A stretch of 64,000 bases of DNA, from NCBI GenBank assembly GCA_027475525.1, contig JAMWFC010000101.1, positions 133,101-197,100 on the forward strand, in the 5' to 3' direction. This DNA is from Macrolepiota albuminosa (taxonomy: Eukaryota; Basidiomycota; Agaricomycetes; Agaricales; Agaricaceae). Position numbers and translations under genes: made by a program. Under the pieces are notes generated by a model. It had not been told where the DNA came from and searched no databases. It worked only from the letters and a program-made list of their open reading frames with translations. Position 1 is the stretch's first letter. Each line of letters opens with the position of its first letter. Shown piece by piece: positions 35,958 to 49,052 of the stretch.

Positions 35958-37640
35958 GATCTGGTTTTAGACGTAGCTGGACAGAGTCAAGTTATAGGTG
36001 CAGCATTGCAATGAATGTTCGTTCAATTCAACTATGGGGACGCGAACAATGTCCAACCGTCCAAATAATAGTCAACAGCATCTTCCATCCATTTCCATCC
36101 ATTTCATCATCATTTCGAAATGTGTGTTGAATGAAAGATAACTTAACTGAAAGTCATTCTTGACACAAGCTAGCTTCTGCTAAATAATCTTTCACTGGCG
36201 CTGCCATATGTACATGAACATAACGGACTCTCGGTCATTACTGTTTTGGTCGAACGAAACCAACATTCAAAGACATCACACAATTTCTGCAGTGACAAGA
36301 TGGACCTGACTTGAACCTTGACTGTTTCAAACCGTTGGAGAGACTCAAAACTCACAATACACATCTCCATAATACTGACTACACTTATCATAGCCCTGTA
36401 CTGACGATAGACGCAAGATATTGGCCATCGTAATCGCAAATTCAGGACTAATTCAGGGCTCAACTGTAGGTGTCGTATACAATATGTCACCCCAGGTTCA
36501 AAGTGTAACCTCGACAAAACCAACTTGTGCAGACAGATGAGGTGTCTTATGAGCTGTACGAACCAATCTCCTTTCCTTTCTTCCAACTTTGAGTTCACCA
36601 AAGCCGATTTACCATTGTTCGAAGGATGAGCTGTACGAACCAATCTCCTTTCCTTTCTTCCAACTTTGAGTTCACCAAAGCCGATTTACCATTGTTCGAA
36701 GGTACTGAGCATCAAACATGGCGATTTCACGGTTACCTGTTTATGATCACCATTTCTTAAAAGGGAGGCGAATTTGTCACCGTTTCATTTTTTTCCATCA
36801 TTTTCAGCTAATCCGGCTATTCCCCAGACTGGCGATTATTCTATTGCGTTGCCTATACATGAATAGTTGTCTCATGATCACTATATGAGTATTGTACAGT
36901 CTACCTGGTATCACATGCGCTTCCAATCATATTATCTCTAAATAACACTACCCTGGTCACTGCGCAGGACATAGTTCACAAGAGAAACAACTAGCCCCAC
37001 TGATTGCCGCCAGGAGTCCGTGATCACTCTGCAACAGCCCCTACATGATCCACAAAGGTCGGATCTGTGTTACTCTGGAGTACCAAATCTCTTATACGGG
37101 CTCCACGGTTGCCACTTCCTTTGATTTTAGAAGCCAGGCTATGTTGTTCGTCTCTTTCCTGGGTTTTTTACTCTCACCCATGGCATCATGATTATGTTTC
37201 ACCCGCATCTTCATGGTATTTGTTCAGCAAAAAATCTGGCCTTTACCGTTTTTGGTATACATGGATAGATACACAAAGTACATGTCTGGTCTGCGGCATG
37301 CTGAGTCCTGATTCAGAACCGTAAGTTATAATTTCTAATGTGGGCTCTCATTTCCATCCCTCCCTGATTTGTCAGTCACTTGTTTATGCATGTCTCTTGT
37401 GCTAGATTGCGCAAGGTTCGAAAAAGGCTAGTCAAGGGGGATGAGATCTCACAGATGAGACGTGCCTTGTATTTTGTTTCTCTGTCCATCAGTCTCAGGT
37501 TGAGATCACACAGTCGCAATGATCCTTAGACGTATTTGTTGATATGATTGTTGATGATCATTTCCACTTGTTTTTTTTTTCATCTAGGGTATATATTCAG
37601 GGCGGTGTGATACAACTGATTTACTTGAATTACTCAAGTT
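35958..37640. other. 5' flank of the coiled-coil gene and unresolved intergenic DNA
   Basis: A 157-codon minus-strand frame at 36170-36643 exists, but it runs into a 77-bp duplication and resembles no family I know. Otherwise nothing definite. GC falls again after about 37050. Confidence 0.4.
36549..36702. repeat. Perfect 77-bp tandem duplication no. 11
   Basis: Copies at 36549-36625 and 36626-36702 in intergenic DNA. Confidence 0.95.
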
Positions 37641-38990
37641 CCTCCACTATAGCTTGTTCAACTAGTTCAAAGTCGATTTGACTAAAGGTGAACTTTTGAT
37701 TCATACACTTCCACCATACTCTGCTCATATTATGTGCTGTTTAGTATCTGGACCTATGTTGTCTGAAGAACGGATAGGTTACATGGCTCAAGGATATTTT
37801 TATCTCTTTATGGAACTTCCACGAATTGCCACTGTCTTTCTCTGTTATGGTACACCAGATCTTTTGATGTCTATGTCAACATTGAATCTTTCGCAGGTAT
37901 CTTGATACCAATTGTGGCCACAGTTGCTTGCTCTTGTGCTAAGTATGATACAAATTTGACAAGTACCTTCATTTGAATCCACAAGTATATTAGGCATCAG
38001 ATTAAAACATGGCGTTCTAGATGGCAATTAGCAACTATTTGCCTAGGTGTTGTTTCATTCACAACACATGTGGTAATCCTGCTGGGACAGGCATTTGAGG
38101 TTCTGGTATTAATTTTTGGACCTGATTCTGGGGCCATGTTAAATTTTGGCACTATCCCAAACATCTGGCTTGAATGCCTTTCTGTGAGTTATCACTTCCA
38201 AACTCAGGGTTTTTAATAACTAGTGTAATGGCCTAGCCTATCATGAATGATGCTTTTATTATATGGCGGGCATGGGTCATATTTGAAAAGCAGCGCTGGG
38301 TAATGTATATCTCAATAGGCCTATGGCTGGCTACTTTTGGTATGCAGCTCTGAAACTCTCTTGACTGTTATTTTGTTTGAGCAGATAATCCAACAGTTTT
38401 CACAATTGTATATTTGTCGACTCACACAATGAGTTCACCATTTGTAATAGTAACTGATTCTCTTCTGAACATAGCAATTCCACAACCTGTAATTGTACTT
38501 TTATCACTTTTGACCAATCTTGCTGCAACATTGTTTATTGAAAGGATGTTATGGTTTGCCTCCAATTTTTTTTAACATCAATGCTGAATTTAAAACAAGT
38601 TCCAGGTCTCACATAAAATTCTTACGCAAAAATATCCACCAGTATCAGTCATTTAGATCATGGCATATCCTATATCTCCTTGTAGATGCTGGAACTGTCT
38701 ATGCTGTTCTCCAGGTTGGAATCAGAAAAAGTCCCATATTTGTGAAAGACAATAACTTATCCTTACAGGTCATTTATCTTGTGGTTAGTTTCACAGCTAG
38801 TAGAGGTGAAGTTTCTTTATTGAAAACTGCTATATGTATGGTGTTGGGAGAAATCTACATATGCTTCTCAGTGTGTATTTCACTTTCTCTATTGTTTGCA
38901 CTTTTCAACTCTTATGCAGTTTGTCTACCCTGCATTAACAATTGCTCTAATCAATGGTCCATTGTCAGTAGTGGGTGTATATGAGACTGT
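37640..38990 (+). pseudogene. Probable decayed multi-pass membrane protein gene
   Basis: A succession of hydrophobic coding-like pieces in changing frames: GYFYLFMELPRIATVFLCYG, AGILIPIVATVACSCAKYD, RWQLATICLGVVSF near 38020, HTMSSPFVIVTDSLLNIA near 38425, WHILYLLVDAGTVYAVLQ near 38665 and VYPALTIALINGPLSVVG near 38925. The order and spacing, with intron-like GT...AG gaps, resemble the seven-helix hypothetical proteins common in mushrooms. The last two pieces match that type best. In-frame stops (e.g. TGA after TSTF near 37975) suggest decay. The start is not identified. Confidence 0.4.
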
Positions 38991-38999
38991 GGTATCAGT

Positions 39000-40554
39000 A
39001 CAGATGTCTGCTCATGATGTCTGACTGCAGCTAACCACAGAGATATCAATTAGCCATACTATTTTTTGTTTAGTACTTTTAGCTATGAGACTTTTACTTC
39101 TGATAGATAACTAGTTTATCCTCAGTTCAATACTATAAATACCTGATAGATAATAAGTGAGTTTATCTATGATAGTTATGTCAGTATAAATTGATTCAGA
39201 TGTAAGTATAGTTGACTCACCCCTCAGTTCAATGTCAGTTTACTGAAGGAAGAAGAAGGTTCTATTCCGCACATGATTTGAAGCAAGATTATTCACTTAT
39301 GTGGATAGATTGTTTGGAGGACAGTCAATACGGGCAGGGAGAGCTACATTTTATGCATTACTATGATATATTAAGGCTCTTGGGTGGTGGTCTTCGTCAG
39401 CCTGGACGACTTACGTTCGAGAAAAGCCGAATGGCTCTCCAATTGGCAACAATGAAAAAAAAAACCCCACTAAATTCGTTCGACCATTGATACAGATACC
39501 TACCGACAATATTCCGTCCATCGAAAGTTCCCAACGGCCGGCGATCTCCGGGAGCCACATGCACGCGACGGCATTTGAGCCGATTTTGCGGCTCCTTGCT
39601 CATACGAGACCATTTTCGGAGCATTGAGGCCATATGCAGGTGAGCAGCGAGCTATGGTAAAAGCCGCTGCGGTGTGCAAACGACAACGACGATTCAGTAC
39701 CAGTCGTGGGCATGTAAGGATATCTATCACATCATACAAGGCTCTCTAAGGACAGACAAACGAGGAAACAAGGGTAAGATGTCTATCGCGATCGTTAATG
39801 AAATGAGCTTAAACCATCATTCATTCAATCAATCTCAATCAATCGTTCACTGAAATCCAGGATGACACCGCACCAAAAAGGTTAGATCTATGACCCATAA
39901 TCTACTGACAAACAACCCCATGGCCATACCTACGTCAGCCTTCAGAAAACCTGGAATCAGAAAATCCTCGAAAACGAGAAGTAGACAAGGGGTGGGTGGC
40001 GATCGGAGCCGTGGACGGTGATGTAAATGTAAATGTAATTCAATAATCCAACTGCGGTAAGTTCGAGAAGTCCTCCGAGTCGTCCGTCCATCTGCATCAG
40101 TATCAATCCCCGTCCTATACTAAACTCCTATCCCATCCTACCCCCATCCCCATATGCATATACAGACGCGACTTTCCCAAGGATCGGAGTTGTGGGTAAC
40201 ACTAGAAGCGACGCAAAGATCGCGGTCCGATAGAATGATTGAAATGCATTATGGACGGAGTTACATATACGTAGGAGAGACGCGGTGAACTCGCGGGCCG
40301 GAGGTCGTGTGCCTCTTATTCACTAGTGTCCAGATACCCACTTTCCACTGGTCAACACCTCAAAGCGTCTAGCTATCGTATTAGTATAACGAATATATGT
40401 ACAAGAGTACATACAAATTTATACAACCAACCACCAACTATACCACAGAAACCAACGGACATCTCCATCCACAACACGACTAAAATAAAATAAAATAAAA
40501 ACCACCACATTGCAATCAGACCTCCGCGCGCCCGTCACGGGCCCAATCCCGAAC
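39000..40554. other. Intergenic region downstream of the Sfp1-like gene
   Basis: Short frames at 39212-39490 (+) and 39397-39739 (-) have no recognised family. At about 40073-40127 on the minus strand a possible terminal exon (acceptor TGATGCAG, then residues WTDDSEDFSNLPQLDY and stop) is visible but could not be joined to an upstream exon. Confidence 0.35.
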
Positions 40555-41999
40555 TTATGAATCCCTAACCAACTCCAACTCCAGCCCTGACTCTAGCTCC
40601 GACTCCGAATCAAGCTCGCTGGAACGATGCTTCTCGACGGTTGATGGCGACCATTGCAGGACCGCGTGTCTTGGCTGGGGGTGGTGTATTCGCACCTGCT
40701 GTTGCTGTTCGTGGTGGTCCACTGTGGGAGGGCCAGAAGGTACTGGCACTGGCACGGGCGCGGTCCCGGGCTTGATACCCATATCCGTACTACTCGCCGC
40801 GTCGGCGACAGAAACGGGGGAAGAGTGTTCGACTGGTAACTCAATCTTGCATTTTCCTTTTTCCTGGTGGTATTTGAGCCCGTTTGGGTTTAGGTATGAT
40901 TTAGTGCATCCTGGAACCTAGGAAGCAAAAAAAAAGATAAGATATACTGAAAGCTGAAAAATAAAATACAAATGAGAAGGAAAAAAATGAGCGATTGAAG
41001 AAAAAAAAAAGATAAGAGAATTTCGATGGATACGAGATGAGGAAGGGGAAAAAAAGATAGGAAAACATACAGGACACTGATACGCTTTCTGACTCCGTCT
41101 TCGTCTCCTCGTCCCAGAGAGCGAAGCACCTGCAGGGTCAGCCTTTCCTTTCTTCTTCTTCTTCGTCGGGGACGGCACACTAGCATCGGAAGAAGACGAG
41201 GACTGAGACAGCGATCCAGGAGAAGACGACAAAGACGAGCGTCTACGACGGGTCTTGCCCGCGCCACCTTTACCCTTTCCAATACTCCCGATCCCGATAC
41301 CCGGACCCGGACCCGGACTCTGGCTGTTCAGCGGCGCGGAAGACTCGGCGTCGGACCCACGTGCACTTGCGAGGTACCGCGTCGCGGTGTCGTAACAGTG
41401 CTCGTAGGTGGGGTAGTCTGCGAGTGCGGAAGCATCTGGATGATAGATTGACGGGTGGACCATCGGTACAAGGCCGGGAACGATGGGGTATTGGGCCAGA
41501 GTCGGATTTAGGCTCAGGCTAAGGCTCATGTTCAGATGCGAATTCAAAAGGATTGGGCTGGGAGGGGCGTCTGCGTTGGGACACGCCAGAGACACGGAGC
41601 GACGGTGGGGAGGGGACGCTGTGGGGGTGCTATTGTGTGTGCTTGGAGAGGAAGGCGGGGAGGACGCGGGGGAGTATGAGAATGAGAGGGGTGCGGGAAA
41701 ACAGTCGTGCGAGTGTGCAGCGGTGGTGGCGTCGTAGTGATCCAGGAGGGCGTGGAGATCGGGGAAGAGGATGTTGCAGCATGAAAAGTTGGTACACTGT
41801 GTATCATGTAGAATATTTAATGCGATTGGTGATGCGGGGCCTGTACTCACGAATGCGCGTTCGAAGAGCTCGATGCTCGACATTGGATACACGTCGATCT
41901 CTCCAGGAAGGTGATCACTAAGAAGCCAAACCATGATCAGACTTCCATGAAAACGTATACATAGGAAGAAGGTCCGTACACAATATGTGAGTCGTTCAT
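40555..41999 (-). CDS. Sfp1-like zinc-finger transcription factor
   Basis: Sfp1-type proteins are nuclear regulators with widely split zinc fingers; yeast Sfp1 controls ribosome-biogenesis genes. Exons 41980-41999, 41851-41917, 41071-41796 and 40555-40917 sum to 1176 nt and close as 391 residues. The start MNDSHIVDHLPGEIDVYPMSS needs a 20-nt first exon. Finger 1 is ERAFCTNFSCCNILFPDLHALLDHYD, formed only if the 54-bp in-frame intron 41797-41850 is spliced out. Finger 2 is YQCPVPGCTKSYLNPNGLKYHQEKGKC, a C2HC form created across the 153-bp last intron. Between them lie about 210 Ser/Pro-rich residues with a basic patch KTRRRRSS and KKKKKGK, possible nuclear localisation signals. The C-terminus is acidic (SELDSESELESG). 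Assignment to the Sfp1 group rests on finger layout; the target genes are unknown. Confidence 0.85.
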
Positions 42000-44994
42000 T
42001 GCGAGCGGGAGAGACGGGTAGACAACGCTGTTACAGAGAAAGAGCAATTAAAGAGGGTTCTGTGTACGCCACGGCTAAGGGCTATTCGCGCCAAACAATT
42101 CAGGGACGAGAAGCACTTTGGAAGCAAAGAAGTTTGATCCATGGCGACCGCCAGGCATGGAAAACCACAAGCAGATCAAGGCCAGAATCTTTCCTCCCCG
42201 CTAGAGTTTCAGCGCGGGCTTCGCGTCTTCCCTCCGCCTCTCAGACCCGCCAGTTAGAGCGTGTCACCTTGTCAACCTCCGCGCGACAATACATTTCAAG
42301 TTCGGGTTCAAATGAGTATGTAAGAATGGAGTCAGAGCTCCAAAGAAAGTTCCGATATGTATCATGGGAAACCAAGTGCCGAAGAGAGATAATTTTCTTC
42401 TTTCCCGAGCAAGCGGACGGAGGGACGAGACGGTGAACTTGTTAGAATGGACCTGAAATTTGATGGAAGAGTTCTGAGCTTACGTCATCAGATGGACCCT
42501 TCTTCGAACCATGAATTAACGCGTCGCGTCATGGTGGGTCGCGATCACGAACATACCGCACGTAAGACAAGCTGGCACTGCTTTAGACTACATAAGTCGT
42601 GAAGCGTGTCGATCGAAAACTTGTGTGTACACACTGTTTTCTCTTTTTCGTAAAGCGCTTGCATAATCGCTGTAAATGAGCTCGTGAGGCGAAACCACCG
42701 GGAGCCGTGGGCGTTGGAGAGTGGCAGTGCATTGAACTGATCTGAACTGAGTAGTGGTGCCGTTGGTCTACTCTGAATCAGCCGTTGATTGCGCATGAGG
42801 TCACACTCACGGTATAGCTTTCCGGATTTTCTTTCTTCCCCGATTACTTATTATCAACGTACGGATGCCCCTCCCGGTGGTCGCCGCCGTCGTCTTCAAG
42901 ACATTTTCAAATTACATTTCCACTTCTTTTCGCAGTAAGCGAGCGCATCTTGAATGCTTGTGATTTCTGTTATTTATTCTTCTCCAATTCTACTCTCTTA
43001 ACGCGCCCGTCTGCCCTTCTTCCCTTCTACTTCTGGGCAAGCTGGTTTTCACAAATCATCAAAGTTTTCTGAGCGTGGTTTTACTTATTTACCTCTGCTG
43101 AATCGTGCCGCCATCTATATGATGACCCACGATGCATTTTTCTTTAAACAAATAGGAAAAAGGCGAGAAAAGGATAATGCCGATCGACATCCTGATCCCT
43201 TATCGGAGGGACGCGCGCTGAGTCATCCATGCATGAATCATCCTGATCGTCTTTCATCCTGCAACGCGGAGCTTCTGTGCGTCTCGTGCGTCTCGTATAT
43301 CCAACGCCCAACGTGTTATAATAGAGACGTAAGTAATAACTGTAGAGTAAATTAGTTATAAGTATAAGTGGGGTTTAATAACAATGCATACCTCAGATGT
43401 AACCAACAATATGGGAAACAACTGAGGTAAGCCGAGAAAATCGTGCATTAGTAATCAAGTAGGTAGAAGTAAAATAGGAAATAGTGACGACATAGGCAGT
43501 CAAAACCCTCGACACAACGCGTCCCGGAGAGCTCCAGATCTCGAGCTGCAAACGAGATTTAATCACAATCGACAACAAAAAAAAAACTAAAAAAGCCATG
43601 GGAACTTTTACCTTTACTTTACCTCCGCATACCACGGCCTGTGTAATATTGAATCACTGTGGCTATCCATATAATAACAATGAAAAGAAAAATAGAGAGA
43701 AAAAACTCTACTGAAATTGCACTCTCTGTTGCAGTGGCCATCAACATTAATCTTTCGTTCCTGTGTATACGGCTCGCTCTATCGCTGCAAGCCACAATAT
43801 CGGCCAACTTTGATTCTTTATCGTGGGGTCGCTGAGCTATTCATGCGCGCATCATCCTGGGATGGCAGCAAGGAAACCCTGCATCGAAACTTTAATAACC
43901 TTTAAGCTCTAAGTCTCGTCGTGGAATGTTTGTATCATACGAAGAACCCAAACGTGTCCACAGGCACAGTTTCAATCACCGCGCCAATGCTGAGTTTGAG
44001 CCCTTCCGCATTCTCTCTTTCAATCACTCACAACAGTCTCAACCTTCCTGGCCTATGGGCGGCATACGATCTTCACACACCTGGACAGCGTGTGTCGTTC
44101 CCTCCGAAGACGCGCTGAGAAAAAAAGGTGTGCTATCACGATCTGGTATCAAAATTCCGATTAAATCATCGGAAGGAAGATATTCTACAACAGTTGCAAT
44201 GTACACCAACTCCAGGTATCTCGCGATGTCCTCGCAGTACACGCAAACTAAGCCAAGGCAGTGGGGCCAACGATATGTTCTCACAGATTTGTCGCGCCTG
44301 TATTATGACTGGATTGGATCTGGGATCTGCTTGGGAAATCCGTCGTCAACTTCAGTTTCTGAAAAACCTGTAGATCGACAGGCGTGAGACGAGTTGGAGG
44401 AAGAGCGTGGGTGGCCACGTGAGATAGGTAGGGGAGCTCATGCAAGAGCAGCGTTTCTGTGCCCCCTCCCCTTGTGACATTGAGCGCTTTAAGCGTTCCT
44501 CGGATTCGTGCGTATTTTGAGAAGGTATCGAGTCGAGTCCGCTTAAAGCCCACCGGGATGAATTTGGGGGTCAGCTGGACAACTTTTATGCTTATATGAA
44601 TGAGTACTGTCGGACGTTCTCGTGACATGTGGGGTGAGGTATCCGTATATCCTAACTTGAACATTAGATACATCAGTTCATAAGCTCAGACAGAAGGCAT
44701 GCTTTTGGAGATAGATGTTCTGATTACGCATTCTGTTTGAACAATAAATACTCTTTGTATGCTGCCTAGTTTAAGCATCAAATAAGTCTGTGGGAAGTAT
44801 ATTCATTTGTTTAGAAAGGAAGACATGTGTTTCAATGATGATCTAACGGGATACTATACCTGACAACACGAGATCTAACTCTCTGCTACGAACTGGGATT
44901 GTTCATAATGTCTTTGCATAGAAAAGATCTGATATGAGCATCAGATACATTGAATGGTCCAAAGGGGAGTCATGTATTTGAATGAATGACCTAT
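42000..44994. other. 3-kb region without a convincing gene
   Basis: Contains the 5' flank of the Sfp1-like gene. Short frames near 42545-42796 (-), 43119-43355 (+), 43619-43807 (-, one hydrophobic segment) and 43926-44387 (+) lack family motifs and splice partners. I cannot call a gene here. Confidence 0.4.
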
Positions 44995-45900
44995 TCAGGT
45001 ATTCTGTCCAACGACACCATCTTTGATTCCTTGCCAAGAATCCCGATTGCTAATGTCCTTCCACCACCTAACTCCTTGCGTCAATCTTATCATTTTTTAG
45101 AGAAACTAGGTGCATTCGTTCATACCTGAGGACGTTGGGACGTTTTTCGTCGTACATAATATTACTTCCAGCAGCCTCGAGGAGCCAGCCTTCAGGAAGA
45201 TGAAAGATATCAACCAGCGTAAATTCCTACAATTATTCTGTGAGTAGGGTCGCAGTGTGAACCACTGAACACTTATTTCGTACATCACCAGCAGCGTATA
45301 GTTGCTTGGAAAGAATGGTTTCATAGATATCAAGTTTCTTGTCGAGTTCGACGATGGAGCTGTCAAAGACTGCCAGGTCAGGAGTTAAACCGCGCCGTCT
45401 GATAAATGAAAGTTTAATTCGTATTTGATACTTATAGTAATCGCACGTAACCACAAGGAGTATGTCATGTACTTACGGCTTAAAGATCTTCTCGTCAACA
45501 GCCTTTTTGGCAAAAGCGTCAAAATAGGCGACCTCAACTGAGGCAGCCTGTTCAAAGATAGCCTTCTTCTTAGGATCCGTAGGGATCAGTTTAGGGCCCT
45601 GGTTCGGGAACTTGTCCTCGAGGTAGCGACAAATAGCACGGCTTTCGTAGATAATGAAGCCGTCGTCGTCCTACAAATAAATCGTTTTAAACATTCCAAT
45701 ACCTTCATGTATTCAAATAATTCACTCACGAGGTACGGGACCAGGCCAAAAGGATGCTTATCCATATAACAAGCAGACTTGTGTTCACCATGCGCCACGT
45801 CGACATGAACGAGTTCGAAAGGTATATTCTTCTCACGCATGAAAGCAGCGACTCGACGTACGCTAGTGGTGCGACCAGCTCCATAGAGTTTAAACACCAT
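44995..45900 (-). CDS. Glutathione S-transferase, phi-like (paralogue 1)
   Basis: Cytosolic GSTs conjugate glutathione to electrophiles in detoxification. Exons 45730-45900, 45477-45670, 45284-45398, 45126-45226 and 44995-45067 sum to 654 nt, 217 residues, close to the family norm. Thioredoxin-like N-domain: MVFKLYGAGRTTSVRRVAAF, then HPFGLVPYLDDDGF and glutathione-binding ESRAICRYLED. The helical C-domain has VFDSSIVELDKKLDIYETIL, AAGDEFTLVDIFHLP and RWWKDISNRDSWQ. The usual catalytic-site segment (STCTRR in paralogue 2) is changed to TTSVRR, so activity may differ. Exon lengths are identical to the gene at 49053-49909, showing a local duplication. The first ATG of an alternative start is four codons upstream. 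Confidence 0.9.
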
Positions 45901-48900
45901 GAGTAATGCCAATGAAGATTATGGAAATGTAAGCCGAGGGGGGGGGGGCAGAAAGGAAGGATACCTTGACTTGACGAGATTTATTTCATTACCTTTTATT
46001 GCTCAATTTTGCAGAAGGAAACTGAAGATAACGCATTATGATCCGTCCGAGGCGGATAATCATCTGAGCTGTTGGTATACCAGTATGGGAACCGGTTTTG
46101 CATCCCAGACCATTCTGAAGACGTGACCAATAATCATAATAAAGTAACGTGTCAAAGTGATTTTTTCTTCTGAGAAATCAGCAGAAAAGCCAGATTATGT
46201 AGATCATGTCAACAGCAGCGAGTCGGTGCATGTGGATAGTGCAGTGGGCTGTACATGTGTTCGCCATAATCAGACCCTAATTTCAAAGAAAATAATGGTA
46301 TGATTTCGGCTTTGGAGACCATCAATTAACCCCTGGGATAATGTTAAAATGTGAGGGTAGTGACAAGCAGTCCTGTGTTTTAGATATGCCAAGGAGATCC
46401 ATGAATAGCGAGCAACGATTGCGTGATCGTGAGTTCCTTCAACAAGATTCAAGGAGTTAATATTGTGACATATTTGAAGTAATGATCCGACGTATCCGAA
46501 TATTCAGATACTCTAACTACATGACGACTACATGACTTTGACTTCGACTCAACGTTACTTCTTTTACCTGATTTGCTGATTATAGAATTACAGCAAGGAA
46601 TCAAAATTTTTCTATTTGTTTTAGAGGAGGATGCGAAGTATTCACTTCCCAGGGTCACCGGTCCCGGTCAAGTTCGATCTGCATCCGAGCCGCCTGCCTG
46701 TGAAAGGGCGCTAATGACGATGTGATAGGGGCAAGTGAATCGAAGATGGGATTAACAAAAGAACGAGATACATGAGGGGAAAAGAGTTCAATGATGAAAA
46801 CGAGGAGGACGACGGTACAAGGGATTAAGGACGTAGAGATCAAAAGAGACGAAAGGTGGAGGGAAAATGACTCCGGGTGCGGGAAAAGAAATCGGGGAGG
46901 CACTTGACCTTGGCTGTTAGAAGTTGACTCCCTAAGACACGAGTAAGTACTGTGCACTAGGTAGGAACATTGGTAAGTACAATGTCCATTTTGGTATATA
47001 TAAATAGGCTTACCCTCAGTCGACGTGTACTTGACTGAGGGTAATATGCAGTGTCAGTTGGTTTATATATCGTGCTGTCTCTATATTAAGGGTAAGATAT
47101 AATGAAATAGATAAACGTACATTGACCCTTCGTCGGTCATAAAACTTGAGACGCTTACGGTGTCTAGCGTCTAACATTGGCGGAGAAAAACTAAAGGAAA
47201 ATAGAAGCAAGGATACAAGGTTTGATTTGGTACGGCGAAGGGAGAGGTTCCCGGTAATGGAGAGGGTTCGGACTTTTGAAGATAGACTCGGGACAAGGAT
47301 CGGAGAAGATCGTAAATCTGAGACAGATCGACGACCGAAACCTTATTCCGAAACCGACCAACGGACGAAAAGCTTATTTCGGTGGAAAAGACGAGATGGA
47401 GTTTGGATGACGAAAAAATTATGAAGACCGACTAACGGTCGAAACTTAAATCTGGAAGAGTACAAGACACCTAGGGAACGTCGGAAGGTATAAAAGGATG
47501 TGATTAACAGAACAAAGATAGATTTTCGTACCCCACGTTCTCGGAACTTGAGTCTGGTTTAAACTGTTCTCGCGTCTGGTTTGCTCAGTCTCGACGACTG
47601 TACGGCAATTCGGCAGACCGGCATTTCACTCGGCAGATCGGCATCTTTGGTGATTATCTTTGTCTTCGGCACCGCTCGGCATTCTGTCTAGATCTGGACG
47701 GCCGACGGCATTTTACTCTCGGCTTCTCTGGACTGTTGGATGCTTCGGCATTGTCCTTGATAGCTTTCCCGTACTATTTTTCTTGGCTTTGACGGCTGTT
47801 CGGCATCTTGCCTTCGGACTCCTCTTGTACTCGGCGACTCGTCTAAACTTGCAATTTATCTCTCTATCGCTATCGGGCCCCCAAAACTGGGGCTTTGACG
47901 ATGTCTCTCTCTCGGCTCTGCAGTTGAAATCCGCGTCACTCTAAGGCTAGGCAAACTTCTATTATTTTACTCGGTCGAACGCTGGTTACTCGTACTCTGT
48001 TTTTCCGAGACCCATTCCATTTCCCCGACGTCCACTCCTACACCCCGACTTCGGTTCAGTCGACTTTGTATTCGATCTATCAACTAGCCCATCCCACGAC
48101 CACAACGGTCACGCATTGCAATCGGAGTCACTCTGCAACATGTTTGCCAATTCTAACGATGCGCAGAGATGAATCTTTGTTCCCTCCACATAACTCGTGG
48201 TAACCCCTACTAGACGATAGTTTAGGCTTTGTGATGTTGTGCTGCAACAAAATGAAACAAAGGAAGCTGTTCAAGCTAAGGTGACGTCCAAGAGCAAAGT
48301 CGTTAACGTTGCGCCCTTGAGGCATTCTGAAGCGATTGTAAGAATAATATAATTCAATAGGTATGGAAATATATCTGATCTTCCTGATTACGTCGTCTAT
48401 TGTCTTCAGAAAGGTATGTCGAGTGATGATATAGGAAACAGATCCTAGTAGATAGCATCAAGGACTCACACAACCTTATTCTCCAGCAAAATAAACTAGT
48501 TCTTGAAGGGGTTTCGAGGCAATGACTTATCTCCGAGCAGGCTCTTGTTGTATTCAATGATATACCTTACATCTACTGTTTGGATACTTTGTAGACACTG
48601 TCAACTGCGGAGAGGATAAGCACCATCGAAGTCTCTGTGTGGTTCCATCGTAGAAGTTGGCCCTGAAGCAAGTTCACCCCACCCCGACATGGAAAACGAT
48701 CTACGGATATCCGTTGGTATCAACTTAGATTTAGAGGTCCCACAAATTAATTGTAATCCGTGTACACAACATGACTGGGACAATGTGGCTTATATACAGT
48801 CGCTCGGCGCTATCAAATCCTCATTTGGCCATTTGAATACACTTCTGAACTTGTACGAAGCCATAACATGGGAACAGTAGTGCATGCTTGAGTCCGATCA

Positions 48901-49052
48901 AGGCGCACTTCGCTGGACAGTATGTGAAAGTTTGTAATTGTTCTCATGACATGATAGCTAATATGGAAGATTCCAGGTATTGACCTATGTAACTCTTGAC
49001 ATGTAGATTGGGTCATTGGCTCAAAAGAAAGTAGATATTTACTTCCTGTTGT
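45901..49052. other. Region between the two GST genes
   Basis: No gene is supported. It includes a TATA-like stretch and hairpin at 46993-47043, a GA-rich stretch at 47200-47460 and CGGCA-rich DNA at 47600-47830. A 63-codon frame at 48689-48880 has no recognised family. The composition and promoter-like hairpin would fit remains of an LTR element, but no ends were identified. Confidence 0.35.
47011..47043. other. Perfect 11-bp inverted repeat beside a TATA-like motif
   Basis: TACCCTCAGTC (47011-47021) and GACTGAGGGTA (47033-47043) are separated by 11 nt. GGTATATATAAATAGG lies just upstream (46992-47007). It could be a transcription-start hairpin of a decayed mobile element or a binding site. 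No linked gene is clear. Confidence 0.5.

Noticed and set aside
36170..36643. 157-codon minus-strand frame
   Set aside because: Runs into a 77-bp duplication, has no recognised family and no plausible intron partners.
40073..40127. Last exon of the Sfp1-like gene
   Set aside because: An acceptor and a short acidic reading frame ending in a stop are visible, but the upstream exon already ends with a stop at 40555 and no donor joining the two was found.
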